47,010 nucleotides of DNA from Beijerinckiaceae bacterium (GTDB taxonomy: Bacteria > Pseudomonadota > Alphaproteobacteria > Rhizobiales > Beijerinckiaceae), in assembly GCA_947474545.1 (NCBI GenBank), contig CANJJI010000017.1, positions 1-47,010 on the forward strand, read 5' to 3'. The notes under the pieces were generated by a model that was not told where the DNA came from, made no database searches, and worked only from the letters and a program-made list of their open reading frames with translations. Below are positions 1 through 7,703 of this stretch, piece after piece. The position numbers and the translations under genes were made by a program. Every line of letters starts with the position of its first letter. Position 1 is the stretch's first letter.

Positions 1-66
1 CGAGCAACCATCCCTAACCAGAGCAACGATGCGCTCGCGCAAATCAAGAGAATAGCTGTGTCCCAT
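1..66 (-). mobile_element. IS630-family transposase, N-terminal fragment (runs off the left edge)
   Basis: The reverse strand from 66 to the window edge encodes 22 residues, beginning MGHSYSLDLRERIVALV and then RDGCS. The Y-S-x-D-L-R-E-R-[IV]-V pattern is the characteristic start of IS630/Tc1-mariner type transposases, before the helix-turn-helix region. A strong ribosome binding site, GGAGGTGA, lies just upstream of the ATG at 66. The catalytic DDE domain is outside the window, so intactness cannot be judged. The terminal inverted repeat of the element should lie within about 67-140, where GAATCACC/GGTGAATC-like words recur, but I cannot fix the exact end. Confidence 0.75.
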
Positions 67-565
67 GAATCACCTCCGACAAAGGTGAATCACGTTCCCG
101 CCAAAAGGGGAATCCCGCTCGATTCCTTTTTCAGGTACGAGGCTCTAGTGCGACAGCGGCAGGAAGATCTTTTCTATAGCTGGCTGCCGCAAGACTCACA
201 CCGTAACCTTGTCCTTCGATCCGCCGCTTTCAGCGGCTACTCAGAATGAGGTTGAAGTAATTGACGCCATGAAAATCCTTCACCCTTGAAACTTAGATTC
301 CGCATGAGGCGCTAAAACGCGGTCTACGGTGGTAACCGGAAAACCAGCTCATCCTGACGCCATCGAGCGCATGACTCAACTTTGTCTTTCGCCCGCCGTT
401 CCATGGAACCCAAACAGTCGTAGGGGCCTCTTGCGAAAATCAGTTCTGCAAGGAAGGGAAATGATGGACGAGGAATCTATGGGTATAGATGTGCCGGATC
501 GAGGATATGACTTCAAAAACAAGTTTCTTCCGCGACCTAAAGAGGCTTTCACCAAACCCGTCATC
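67..565. other. Intergenic stretch with no convincing gene
   Basis: About 500 bases between the IS630 transposase start and the end of the DUF6285 gene. Short open frames exist on both strands (for example 58-249 plus, 329-628 plus, 376-591 minus), but their translations show no recognisable motif and no good ribosome binding site. The first part probably holds the insertion sequence end. Otherwise I see nothing I can name. Confidence 0.5.
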
Positions 566-958
566 TCATTCGCACAGAGCCTCGATTTCACTGCGCTCCT
601 TGTCCTTGAGAATATCAGGCCGCGTTGAATAGGTAGCGATGGCTGTCATCGCCTGAAGTGCTCCATGCAGCACGATGTCGCCATCCCGTTGTCCCGAGCG
701 AATCGCAACCACAACATCCTGCCCGCTCATTGCCCGCGCTATACCGTGCGCGGCTTCCTCGAACGCTGCGGCCAGCGAACGGTCGCGCCATGCGATTTCA
801 GCGGCGCGTGCGGCCAGCAGAAGATTGTAGCGTGCGTCACCATCAAGCCCCGGCGCAACCTTGTTGCGCAGATGGAAGACCGATAATTTCAGGAGATCTT
901 CTCCTTGGGGATCGACGCTTTGCAATTGCGGAGCCTCGCTCATGGGAGTCTCGCTCAT
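566..958 (-). CDS. DUF6285 protein, LvaB-like partner of the adjacent kinase
   Basis: A 130-residue, mostly helical, acidic protein without signal peptide or membrane segment. The start is placed at the ATG at 958 (MSETPMSEAPQLQ), which overlaps the stop of the upstream kinase gene in an ATGA arrangement and has GGAGG a few bases upstream; an ATG at 970 in the same frame is less likely. I recognise the pattern (LLKLSVFHLRNKVAPGL, RYNLLLAARA) as DUF6285, typically found beside APH-type kinases and acyl-CoA dehydrogenases. By context it matches LvaB, the small protein needed with kinase LvaA in Pseudomonas putida levulinate catabolism. The family call is fairly secure; functional equivalence to LvaB is inference. 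Confidence 0.8.
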   Translation of the reverse strand: MSETPMSEAPQLQSVDPQGEDLLKLSVFHLRNKVAPGLDGDARYNLLLAARAAEIAWRDRSLAAAFEEAAHGIARAMSGQDVVVAIRSGQRDGDIVLHGALQAMTAIATYSTRPDILKDKERSEIEALCE

Positions 959-1965
959 TTTTGCCTCCATCTGCCGGGCGGCGTCATATGGACGATTTCA
1001 TATTCGAGTTCGGCAGCTATGCGTCCTGTCAGGGCGAGTTCGAGCGAGGGCTCCCGGCCTGATGTATGACGCTCGCCCTGTTCGAGCGCGATGACCGCCC
1101 AGCGCGCATGCGCCAGCACTTCATAGGCGGCGACAGCGTCGCGATCGATGCTCGCGCCGCTTTCGATTTCGTAACCCACATAAAAATCTTCACGCGGGCC
1201 GATCCCACCGGCCTCCAGATCGTGACGTCCAAAACGCCAGCATTTGGCGCAGAACCAGGCAATATCGAAATGCGGATCATCCCAATGAGCAAACTCCCAG
1301 TCGAGAATGGCGGTTAGCCCGGTTTTGTCGATGAGATAATTACCTGTGCGATAATCGCTGTGCACGAGGGTCACGCGTCTGGCCGGCGGCAGATGCAGAT
1401 CGAGCCAGCGCAAGCCCCATTCGAGCGCCGGATGTCTTGCGCCAAGCGCATCAAGCGTTTCGCGCAATTGCGCCACATGAGCACGCGCTGGATCGGCAGG
1501 TGGAGCGCCCAGAAAAGCGAGGTCGGGGTCGCCGGGCTTGACGCGATGAATTTTCGCCAGTTCACGACCGAGCATGCGGGTGAGTTCGCGGCGGTCGCCG
1601 CCCAGCGACATATCCTTGACGATGCGCGAACCAAGGGCGACGCCTTCTGCCTTTTCATAAAGCGCGAACGGCTTGCCGAATATTGCAGCGTCTTCACTAT
1701 AGAGTACCGGACGCGGTGCACGCGCCCCAGCCGCATAGGCCGCTTGAACAATCCTGAATTCTTCCACGCGGCTGTGGCTGGAGCGGATGGTTGCAGGCGC
1801 ATCCGTGCGCAAGACATATTCATCGGGATGACCGTCGATGCGCACCAGCCAGTTTTCCTGAATTGCTCCGCCGCGCAGCGGCTTGATGACGAGCGCAGAA
1901 TCGGGCAGCGAGCCCTCGCGTTCGGCAATCAGCTTGGCGAGCGCTGCAAGGTTCGGCTCACTCAT
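955..1965 (-). CDS. APH-fold phosphotransferase, LvaA/ACAD10-11-like hydroxyacyl-CoA kinase
   Basis: A 336-residue cytoplasmic kinase-like protein of the aminoglycoside phosphotransferase (APH) superfamily. The catalytic loop is H202-S-D204 with N209 (HSDYRTGN), and the metal-binding D222-W-E224 follows in AILDWEF. The N-terminal lobe has the glycine-containing strand GGAIQENWLV and a VLR strand. Members next to acyl-CoA dehydrogenases phosphorylate the 4-hydroxyl of 4-hydroxyacyl-CoA (LvaA; the kinase part of human ACAD10/11) rather than antibiotics. The gene is coupled on both sides by ATGA overlaps, to the dehydrogenase upstream and the DUF6285 gene downstream, so stoichiometric production is likely. 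Substrate chain length is unknown; antibiotic resistance is very unlikely given the operon. Confidence 0.85.
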   Translation of the reverse strand: MSEPNLAALAKLIAEREGSLPDSALVIKPLRGGAIQENWLVRIDGHPDEYVLRTDAPATIRSSHSRVEEFRIVQAAYAAGARAPRPVLYSEDAAIFGKPFALYEKAEGVALGSRIVKDMSLGGDRRELTRMLGRELAKIHRVKPGDPDLAFLGAPPADPARAHVAQLRETLDALGARHPALEWGLRWLDLHLPPARRVTLVHSDYRTGNYLIDKTGLTAILDWEFAHWDDPHFDIAWFCAKCWRFGRHDLEAGGIGPREDFYVGYEIESGASIDRDAVAAYEVLAHARWAVIALEQGERHTSGREPSLELALTGRIAAELEYEIVHMTPPGRWRQK

Positions 1966-3164
1966 TTAGGACCCCAGCGCCAGTAATCCATACCTTCGCT
2001 CGCCACGTGACGGGCCAACACCATTTTGTGAACTTCACTCGCGCCGTCAACCAAGCGCGCCTGCCGGGCGTAGCGGTAAATCCATTCAAGCACGGTGTCC
2101 TTGGAATAGCCGCGCGCGCCATTGAGCTGGATGGCGGTATCGGCGGCCAGATGCAACGTATCGGCCACATGGATCTTGGCGCTGGAAACTTCCTTACGTG
2201 CGAAATCGCCCTGATCGAGTTTCCATGCGGCGCGCATCACCAGCAGGCGGCCAATGTCGATAGCATGGGCGAGTTCGCCGAGCTTGATCTGGATGCTTTC
2301 ATACTCACCCAGCCGTTTGCCGAAAGCATGACGTTCGCCCACATAAGCCGAAGCAATTTCGACGCAGCGCTTGGAGAGGCCCAACCAGCGCATACAATGG
2401 GTGAGGCGCGCCGGGCCAAGCCTGATTTGCGTCATCTTCAACCCATCGCCGATGCCCATGAGGACGTTGCTATCGTCGACCTCGAGGCCATCAAACTCGA
2501 TCTCGCAATGGCCGCCATGTTCTTCCGGCCCCATGATGGGTATGCGCCGGATGATACGCCAGCCCGGCTGGTCCTTATGAAACAGGAATGCGGTGAGCCC
2601 CTTGCGTGTATCATTCGATGTGCGTGCAAGCAGGATGAAATGGGAAGCTTCGCCCGCGCCGGTGATGAACCATTTGTGGCCGAAAATGCGCCAGCCTGTG
2701 GCTGTCTTTTCCGCGCGCGTGCGTATCATCGTCGGATCGGAGCCGCCTCCAGGATGCGGCTCGGTCATCGCAAAGGCAGACCGCACGCGCCCGTCCACAA
2801 TGGGCCGCAGCCAGCGTTCTTTCTGCTCGGGCGTGGCGACTTTTGCGAGCACGCTCATATTGCCATCGTCAGGCGCTGCGCAATTAAACACCACAGGCCC
2901 GAAAATCGAGCGGTTCGCCTCCTCATACATGGCGGCCCAGGCGACGATGGGCAGTTGCATGCCGCCAAACTCTTTCGGAGATTGCGGCGCCCACAGACTG
3001 GCAGCTTTGGCTTTGGCCCGGGCCCTTTCTAGGCAGGCAAGATTGATGTTTTCATGTTCGTCGAAATTCGCGCGATCCGCTTCCAGCGGCAGGATTTCCG
3101 CGTCGACAAAGGCGCGCGTGCGCAGCCTGATGTCTTCAAATTCGGGCGGCAGCGCGAAATCCAT
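1962..3164 (-). CDS. Acyl-CoA dehydrogenase, LvaC/ACAD11-like
   Basis: A 400-residue flavoprotein with the three-part acyl-CoA dehydrogenase fold: N-terminal helical domain from MDFALPPEFEDIR, middle beta domain (AFAMTEPHPGGGSDPT, WFITGAGEASHF) and C-terminal helical domain ending GASEVHKMVLARH. The frame is open further upstream, but the ATG at 3164 begins the family and leaves a short gap after the preceding SDR stop. At the position of the MCAD catalytic glutamate the sequence reads V-D373-G, as in ACAD10/11-type enzymes that act on 4-phosphoacyl-CoA instead of doing simple alpha-beta dehydrogenation. Together with the kinase it would convert a 4-hydroxyacyl-CoA via its 4-phosphate to an intermediate that enters beta-oxidation. 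This role is inferred from context and the residue swap. Confidence 0.88.
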   Translation of the reverse strand: MDFALPPEFEDIRLRTRAFVDAEILPLEADRANFDEHENINLACLERARAKAKAASLWAPQSPKEFGGMQLPIVAWAAMYEEANRSIFGPVVFNCAAPDDGNMSVLAKVATPEQKERWLRPIVDGRVRSAFAMTEPHPGGGSDPTMIRTRAEKTATGWRIFGHKWFITGAGEASHFILLARTSNDTRKGLTAFLFHKDQPGWRIIRRIPIMGPEEHGGHCEIEFDGLEVDDSNVLMGIGDGLKMTQIRLGPARLTHCMRWLGLSKRCVEIASAYVGERHAFGKRLGEYESIQIKLGELAHAIDIGRLLVMRAAWKLDQGDFARKEVSSAKIHVADTLHLAADTAIQLNGARGYSKDTVLEWIYRYARQARLVDGASEVHKMVLARHVASEGMDYWRWGPK

Positions 3165-3178
3165 TTCTTCAGTCCAAT

Positions 3179-3979
3179 TCAGAGGGGCGTGAGCAGATGT
3201 CCACCATCTACGGGGATAATTGTCCCGGTCATATAAGCGGATGCCTGACTGAGCAGCAATAACAAGGGCCCGTCGAGATCCGCCAGTTTGCCGATGCGGC
3301 GCTGGGGAATGCGCTTGACCATCGCCATGCCGGCTTCCGAACTCAGATACCCATCGTTGATAGGTGTATCGATATAGCCGGGCGCAATGGCATTGACGCG
3401 AATCTTGTAGCGCGCCCATTCCAGCGCCATCTGGCGCGTGAGTTGCACGAGGCCAGCCTTGGATGTGGCATAGGCGCTGACATGCATCCCCTGACGTAGT
3501 CCGAGAATCGAAGCGATGTTGACGATGGAGCCGCCACTTTCCGTGGCGATCATATGACGGGCGGTTTCTACCGCGACGTTGCGTGCGCCCGTCAGATTGG
3601 TGGCGATCACGTCATCCCAATCGCTGTCGCTTTCCTTTTCGAGCGGATTGCCATGCGCGATGCCGGAATTGTTGATCAGCGCGGTAATCGGTCCATCAAG
3701 TGAGGCCTGCTCGACCGCCTCCCTGACGGATACCCGGTCGCGCACATCCATGGCGAAGGCGCTGGCATGGCCCCCTGCAAGGTAGATGTCCGCCACAAGA
3801 TCATCCAACCGCTCCTTGCGCCTCGCACAAATGAGCGCGTGGCCGCCATGAGCGGCAACGACGCGGGCAAAGTGTTCACCAATGCCAGACGACGCACCGG
3901 TGATGAGCACCCGGGCACCGCTTAGATTTACATTGAAGCCGGATTGCTGCATTGCGATACCTGCTGGATCAAGTTGCAT
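3179..3979 (-). CDS. SDR-family oxidoreductase, LvaD-like, first gene of the operon
   Basis: A classical short-chain dehydrogenase/reductase with the NAD(P) motif T27-G-A-S-S-G-I-G34, an N-N-S-G stretch, S157 and Y170-x3-K174 as catalytic residues, and PGYIDTP after them. Length 266 from the ATG at 3979; a second in-frame ATG at 3952 (MQQSGFN) has a slightly better upstream AGG and would give the more usual length near 257. It heads the operon with the acyl-CoA dehydrogenase, kinase and DUF6285 gene, 14 bases before the dehydrogenase start. In the Lva pathway the SDR (LvaD) interconverts 4-keto- and 4-hydroxyacyl-CoA, which fits here; the actual substrate is unknown. Confidence 0.85.
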   Translation of the reverse strand: MQLDPAGIAMQQSGFNVNLSGARVLITGASSGIGEHFARVVAAHGGHALICARRKERLDDLVADIYLAGGHASAFAMDVRDRVSVREAVEQASLDGPITALINNSGIAHGNPLEKESDSDWDDVIATNLTGARNVAVETARHMIATESGGSIVNIASILGLRQGMHVSAYATSKAGLVQLTRQMALEWARYKIRVNAIAPGYIDTPINDGYLSSEAGMAMVKRIPQRRIGKLADLDGPLLLLLSQASAYMTGTIIPVDGGHLLTPL

Positions 3980-4004
3980 TAATGCTGCACTTAATTCAGC
4001 ACGC

Positions 4005-4072
4005 TGTCATCCGGGAAAAAAGCGCCAGCGGCCTATCCCGGCCAGCCGCATTGCCGCAGCCGGGATGAGACC
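4005..4072. repeat. REP-like palindrome, copy 1, between convergent-facing signals
   Basis: The intergenic gap between the SDR start and the MetE-like stop carries interleaved inverted words: TCATCCGGGA, TATCCCGGCC and GCCGGGATGA. It resembles the palindromes at 7589-7626, 8741-8780 and 42898-42935, which share CCGGAAA...TTATCCGG. This copy is the most diverged. It could serve as a transcription terminator for one of the flanking minus-strand genes or be a REP element. Confidence 0.45.
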
Positions 4073-4079
4073 GCCGGGC

Positions 4080-5252
4080 CTATTTGCCCCACAATTCCTT
4101 GGAGGCTATAGCTGCGCCTTGCGCCAAAGCTTCGAATTTCGCCCACATGACCGAGGGGTGTACGCGGCGATAGAACGGCCCCTGCGCAAAGCCGCAGTCT
4201 GTGGAGGCGAGTACATTCTCGCGGCCGATCAGCTTGGCGATGCGCACAATGCGCTCGGCGACCAGCTCGGGATGTTCGACGATATTGGTCGCATGGCTAA
4301 TGACACCCGTCGCCAAAATCCTGTCCTTCGGCGGCTTGTGCTCGCCCCAGACTTTCCACTCATGTTCGTGGCGGGGATTTGCGCCTTCGATCACGTAACA
4401 GCCGGCCTTGATGGCGTAGATCTTGTCGAGCAGGTCGCGGATCGGGATATCGGTGGTGTGGGGGCCCGGCCAGCTGCCCCAGCAGACGTGATAGCGGACC
4501 TTTTCTTCTGGCACGTCCTGGAGCGAGTAATTGATCACCTCGACCTGCCGGTCGAGCCATTTGCGATAATCGCCAAGCTTCACTTCCGGCAGCATGCGGT
4601 CCCAGGTGACTGCAAAGCGCGCGTCATCCAGCTGCACGAGCAGACCCGCATCCACAATCTGCTTGTATTCGGTACGCATGGCTTCGGCGATGGCCTGCAG
4701 GAGATCATCGTCGTTCTTGTAATACTCATTCTTGCGATCCGGGATAACCGAAGTCGGCGACGCCACTGGCAAGAAGCCTTCAGTCACGCCGTTGGCGGCC
4801 ATGGCGGCTTTCATATTGTCGATATCGAGTTTGAGGGCAGCCTGTCCGGTATAGGCGAGCGGCCCGACACAGATCGAATCCATCGTCGTTGCGGCTGCGC
4901 CTTCATAGCCATCCATCTCGTCGTAGAATGCGGGAAATCTTGCCCGGTCGGCGCCGCGCCGGAACGTATTGCCTCCGCCAGCAAAAGGACGGCGTTCAAA
5001 ACCGCTCATGCGCTCCAGCACATATTGCGACCAGCTGATGCCCTTGCCGAATTCGCCATCACTGGGGATATCGATGCCGATGTCCTTCTGCTCCTTGACC
5101 GTTTTCTTCACCTCGTCAGCGAGGGTCCTGGCCTGGAGGGCGGGCTCGACGGGCTTGCCAGCCTGTTTGGCGCGCAAATGTTCAATGACCGGCGCCGGGC
5201 GCGGGAGGCTGCCGACATGGGTGGTGAGAATGCGGTCTGTACTGCGGTTCAT
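4080..5252 (-). CDS. MetE-like cobalamin-independent methyltransferase-family protein (UROD/MetE fold)
   Basis: A 390-residue protein matching the C-terminal catalytic half of MetE. It opens with ILTTHVGSLPRP, has SDGEFGK, and keeps all four expected zinc ligands: H255 and C257 (YHVCWGS), E289 (VIEGANP) and C353 (STDCGF). MetE itself is about 750 residues, so this is a stand-alone one-domain homologue. Such proteins are often annotated as 5-methyltetrahydropteroyltriglutamate-homocysteine methyltransferase, but many are thought to move methyl or other groups between small molecules in catabolic clusters. The start is the ATG at 5252, with GGGGAGGACAC just upstream; an open extension beyond it has no start support. 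It diverges from the binding-protein gene at 5463, sharing a 210-base control region. Substrate unknown. Confidence 0.8.
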   Translation of the reverse strand: MNRSTDRILTTHVGSLPRPAPVIEHLRAKQAGKPVEPALQARTLADEVKKTVKEQKDIGIDIPSDGEFGKGISWSQYVLERMSGFERRPFAGGGNTFRRGADRARFPAFYDEMDGYEGAAATTMDSICVGPLAYTGQAALKLDIDNMKAAMAANGVTEGFLPVASPTSVIPDRKNEYYKNDDDLLQAIAEAMRTEYKQIVDAGLLVQLDDARFAVTWDRMLPEVKLGDYRKWLDRQVEVINYSLQDVPEEKVRYHVCWGSWPGPHTTDIPIRDLLDKIYAIKAGCYVIEGANPRHEHEWKVWGEHKPPKDRILATGVISHATNIVEHPELVAERIVRIAKLIGRENVLASTDCGFAQGPFYRRVHPSVMWAKFEALAQGAAIASKELWGK

Positions 5253-5462
5253 GTGTCCTCCCCGGACGGGTTTGGCGGGGCGCTGAATGCGCCTGTCGCG
5301 GCCTTCTAGCTGGAAGAATTGCACACCGCAAACCGGCACAGTTGCCCACGCATCCGCTTTTTGTCCCACCCCTGACGCCCTTAAAATGGGAGACATCCGC
5401 CGCCCGCCGCTATATATCGGCTGCAGGCAGACCCAAAGGGCTGGCAATCGGGAGAGCGAACG

Positions 5463-6515
5463 ATGAGAATTTTCAAGGCACTTAAACTTGGCTCAATCTT
5501 GCTGCCGTGCGCCCTGGCGATAGGGATTGGCTCGCAAGCCCAGGCGCAAAAGAAGATCAGCCTTGGAACAGTTCAGTCATTTGGCGCCATCGTTACCTAT
5601 GTCGCCAAGGACAAGGGCTATTTCAAGGAATTCGGCATTGATGTCGACATCAGTTTCATGAACTCAGCGGCCAACGTGGTGGCGCTGCTGGCGAAAAACG
5701 ACCTCTCGATCATTGAAGGCGGCATTTCCGCCGGATTTTACAATGGCCTCGAACAGGGCCTGCCGATGATCATCGCGACCGATCGCGTATCTTCGCCTAT
5801 CCATCATTATCTCGTCGTGCGCGCCGACCTCAAGGGCAAGATCACCAAATTGTCCGATCTGCGCGGTATGAATGTCGGCAGCAATTCAATTGCCGCAGTC
5901 ACGACCTATGAACTGGGCAAGATGCTCAACACGGCTGGTTTGACGCTCAAGGACATTGAGCTGAAGACCCTTGCGTTTCCACAAATGGGCGCTGCGCTAA
6001 AAAATGGCGCGCTCGACGCTACACTGAATATTCCGCCCTTCGGCGCCCAGATGGTTGATCAGGGGCTCGGCTTCGAACTGGCTGGCGTGGACGAACTGGT
6101 CAGGCCCGCGCCCATGACAATTGCCGCAGCCTTTATCAACACGGAGTGGGCCAAAGCCAACAAGCAGACGGTGCTTGATTTCTTCGTCGCCTACATGCGC
6201 GCGACACGAGAGTATTGCACTGCCTATCACGGCGGGGCCAATCGCAAGGAGATGATCGAGATTGCCCTTAAAAATGGTCTCGAACGCACCGCCGAAGCAC
6301 TCGAGAAGAACCCATGGACGGGCCGCAGCATGGACGGGACAGTGCATATGGACAGTGTGATGGACCAGCAGAAATATTATCTTGAATTGGGAATCGTGAA
6401 AAAAGAACAGCCTGCCGAGAAGATTTTCACGCGCGAATATATCGATTATGCGAACGCCAAACTCGGGCCGCCGCCTGCTGTCAATCCCGCTTCAAAACTG
6501 CAGGGCTGCCGCTAA
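5463..6515 (+). CDS. ABC-type periplasmic binding protein (NMT1/SsuA-like), first of three in tandem
   Basis: A 350-residue secreted solute-binding protein. A signal peptide (MRIFKALKLG, hydrophobic core, cleavage after SQAQAQ) precedes a mature domain opening KKISLGTVQSFGAIVTYVAK and the family pattern KGYFKEFGIDVDI. This is the NMT1/THI5-SsuA fold that binds nitrate, sulfonates, taurine, thiamine precursors or aromatic acids. A ribosome binding site GGGAGAG sits about 8 bases before the ATG. Residues such as EGGISAGFYNGLEQ are nearly identical in the next two genes, as are a cysteine in REYCTAYHGG and a C-terminal GCR, suggesting a conserved disulphide. No ABC permease or ATPase is nearby. 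It may be co-transcribed with the following genes; ligand unknown. Confidence 0.85.
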   Translation: MRIFKALKLGSILLPCALAIGIGSQAQAQKKISLGTVQSFGAIVTYVAKDKGYFKEFGIDVDISFMNSAANVVALLAKNDLSIIEGGISAGFYNGLEQGLPMIIATDRVSSPIHHYLVVRADLKGKITKLSDLRGMNVGSNSIAAVTTYELGKMLNTAGLTLKDIELKTLAFPQMGAALKNGALDATLNIPPFGAQMVDQGLGFELAGVDELVRPAPMTIAAAFINTEWAKANKQTVLDFFVAYMRATREYCTAYHGGANRKEMIEIALKNGLERTAEALEKNPWTGRSMDGTVHMDSVMDQQKYYLELGIVKKEQPAEKIFTREYIDYANAKLGPPPAVNPASKLQGCR

Positions 6516-6537
6516 GCGAATGAAAGGTGCCGAAAAA

Positions 6538-7575
6538 ATGAACCTCTTAAAATTTCTCACATTATCCGCTGCACTTGGCGCTTTAGTGGCACCCACATTC
6601 GCGCAGGAGCAGACGATCAAGATCGGCGCAGTTCGCTCGGTCGCCAATGTTTCGGTCTATACCGGGATCGAAAAAGGCTGGTACAAAGCGGCCGGCCTGA
6701 ATGTAGAGGTTGAGGACCTCGATGCGTCCGCCAATGTGATTTCCTTGCTCGCCACCAATCGGCTGCAGGTCGTGGAAGGCGGTATCTCCGCCGGATTTTT
6801 CAATGGCATTGAGCAGAAGCTGCCGATCATCATTGCGACCGACCGCACGTCTTCGCCGCTCAGCCACAAGCTGCTCGTGCGTGAAGAATTGCGCGACAAG
6901 GTGAAGCGCATTGCCGATCTGAAGGGGATGCGTATCGCAAGCAACGCCAATGCGTCCGTGACGTCTTATGAAGTCGGTAAAATTCTCGAATCCGACGGCG
7001 TTTCATTTGGACAGATTGACCTGAAGATCATCGGGTTCCCGCTGATGGGCGCGGCCTTCAAGAATGGCGCTATTGATGCAGCACTGGTCATTCAGCCGTG
7101 GGGCTCTTCGCTCGTCGACGAGAAGATCGCCTTCCTGCTCGCTGACACCGACGATTATGCCAAACCGCGGCCGCTTACCATTGCCGCTACGATCATCAAT
7201 ACGGATTGGGCGAAGAAGGACCCTGAACTCACAAAAAGGTTCTTTGTCGCCTATATGCGCGGCGTTCGTGACTTTTGCCTCGCCTATCACCGGGGCCCTA
7301 ATCGCAAGGAAGTGGTGGAGCGTTCAACGCGCATGGGGCCTATCAAGGACGCAGCTTTCACGGAAAAATATCCCTGGCCGGGCCGCAACATGAGCGGGGA
7401 GATGAATGTGCCGAGCCTTCTCGATATTCAAAAATATTATCGGGAACTTGGAATTGTCAAAGCGGAGCTTCGCACCGAGCAATTGTATGACAGGCAGTAT
7501 ATCGATCACGCCAACAAGGAACTGGGGCCACTGCCGCAGGTCAATCCGGACTCTAAACTTGCGGGATGCCGCTAG
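6538..7575 (+). CDS. ABC-type periplasmic binding protein (NMT1/SsuA-like), second of three
   Basis: A 345-residue paralogue of the preceding protein, starting 22 bases after its stop at the ATG at 6538 (AAAGGTG upstream); the frame is open earlier, but that part overlaps the previous gene and lacks the signal peptide. The signal peptide MNLLKFLTLSAALGALVAPTFAQ is clear, followed by the same mature start (TIKIGAVRSVANVSVYTG), EGGISAGFFNGIEQK, a cysteine in RDFCLAYHRG and the ending KLAGCR. The pocket-lining regions differ enough to suggest a related but distinct ligand rather than a recent copy. A REP-like palindrome lies immediately downstream. Confidence 0.85.
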   Translation: MNLLKFLTLSAALGALVAPTFAQEQTIKIGAVRSVANVSVYTGIEKGWYKAAGLNVEVEDLDASANVISLLATNRLQVVEGGISAGFFNGIEQKLPIIIATDRTSSPLSHKLLVREELRDKVKRIADLKGMRIASNANASVTSYEVGKILESDGVSFGQIDLKIIGFPLMGAAFKNGAIDAALVIQPWGSSLVDEKIAFLLADTDDYAKPRPLTIAATIINTDWAKKDPELTKRFFVAYMRGVRDFCLAYHRGPNRKEVVERSTRMGPIKDAAFTEKYPWPGRNMSGEMNVPSLLDIQKYYRELGIVKAELRTEQLYDRQYIDHANKELGPLPQVNPDSKLAGCR

Positions 7576-7588
7576 AAAACCTGTCTCA

Positions 7589-7626
7589 GTCATCCCGGAA
7601 AATGCGCTGCACTTATCCGGGTTGCC
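7589..7626. repeat. REP-like palindrome, copy 2
   Basis: Just after the second binding-protein gene: CATCCCGGAAAATGCGC, then ACTTATCCGGG. The outer arms CCCGGA and TCCGGG pair over an inner TGC/GCA motif. The arrangement is the same as at 8741-8780, also after a binding-protein gene of this trio, so the repeat may have been copied along with the gene. It could act as an mRNA-stabilising or attenuating hairpin between cistrons. Confidence 0.6.
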
Positions 7627-7703
7627 AAGAAACCAGGCCATGTCGCTTCCGGCTCTGCGCTACGCACTGGCTGGATTGGCAGACTCTAAATGGGAGAAAC
7701 AAA

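Noticed and set aside
58-249. Short plus-strand open frame overlapping the transposase start
   Set aside because: It is antisense to the IS630 transposase start, lacks a ribosome binding site and shows no recognisable motif.
329-628. Plus-strand open frame of 99 codons
   Set aside because: It overlaps the 3' end of the well-supported DUF6285 gene on the other strand and has no family resemblance.
955-1965. Aminoglycoside resistance gene
   Set aside because: The APH fold is present, but coupling with an acyl-CoA dehydrogenase, SDR and DUF6285 gene points to an acyl-CoA-type kinase.
2007-3032. Long plus-strand frame opposite the acyl-CoA dehydrogenase gene
   Set aside because: It is fully antisense to a clear enzyme gene. 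Long antisense frames are common in high-G+C DNA, and its translation has no motif.
5360-5392. Promoter TTGTCC...TAAAAT upstream of the first binding-protein gene
   Set aside because: The spacer is only about 15 bases and the hexamers are weak, so it was not listed as a feature.
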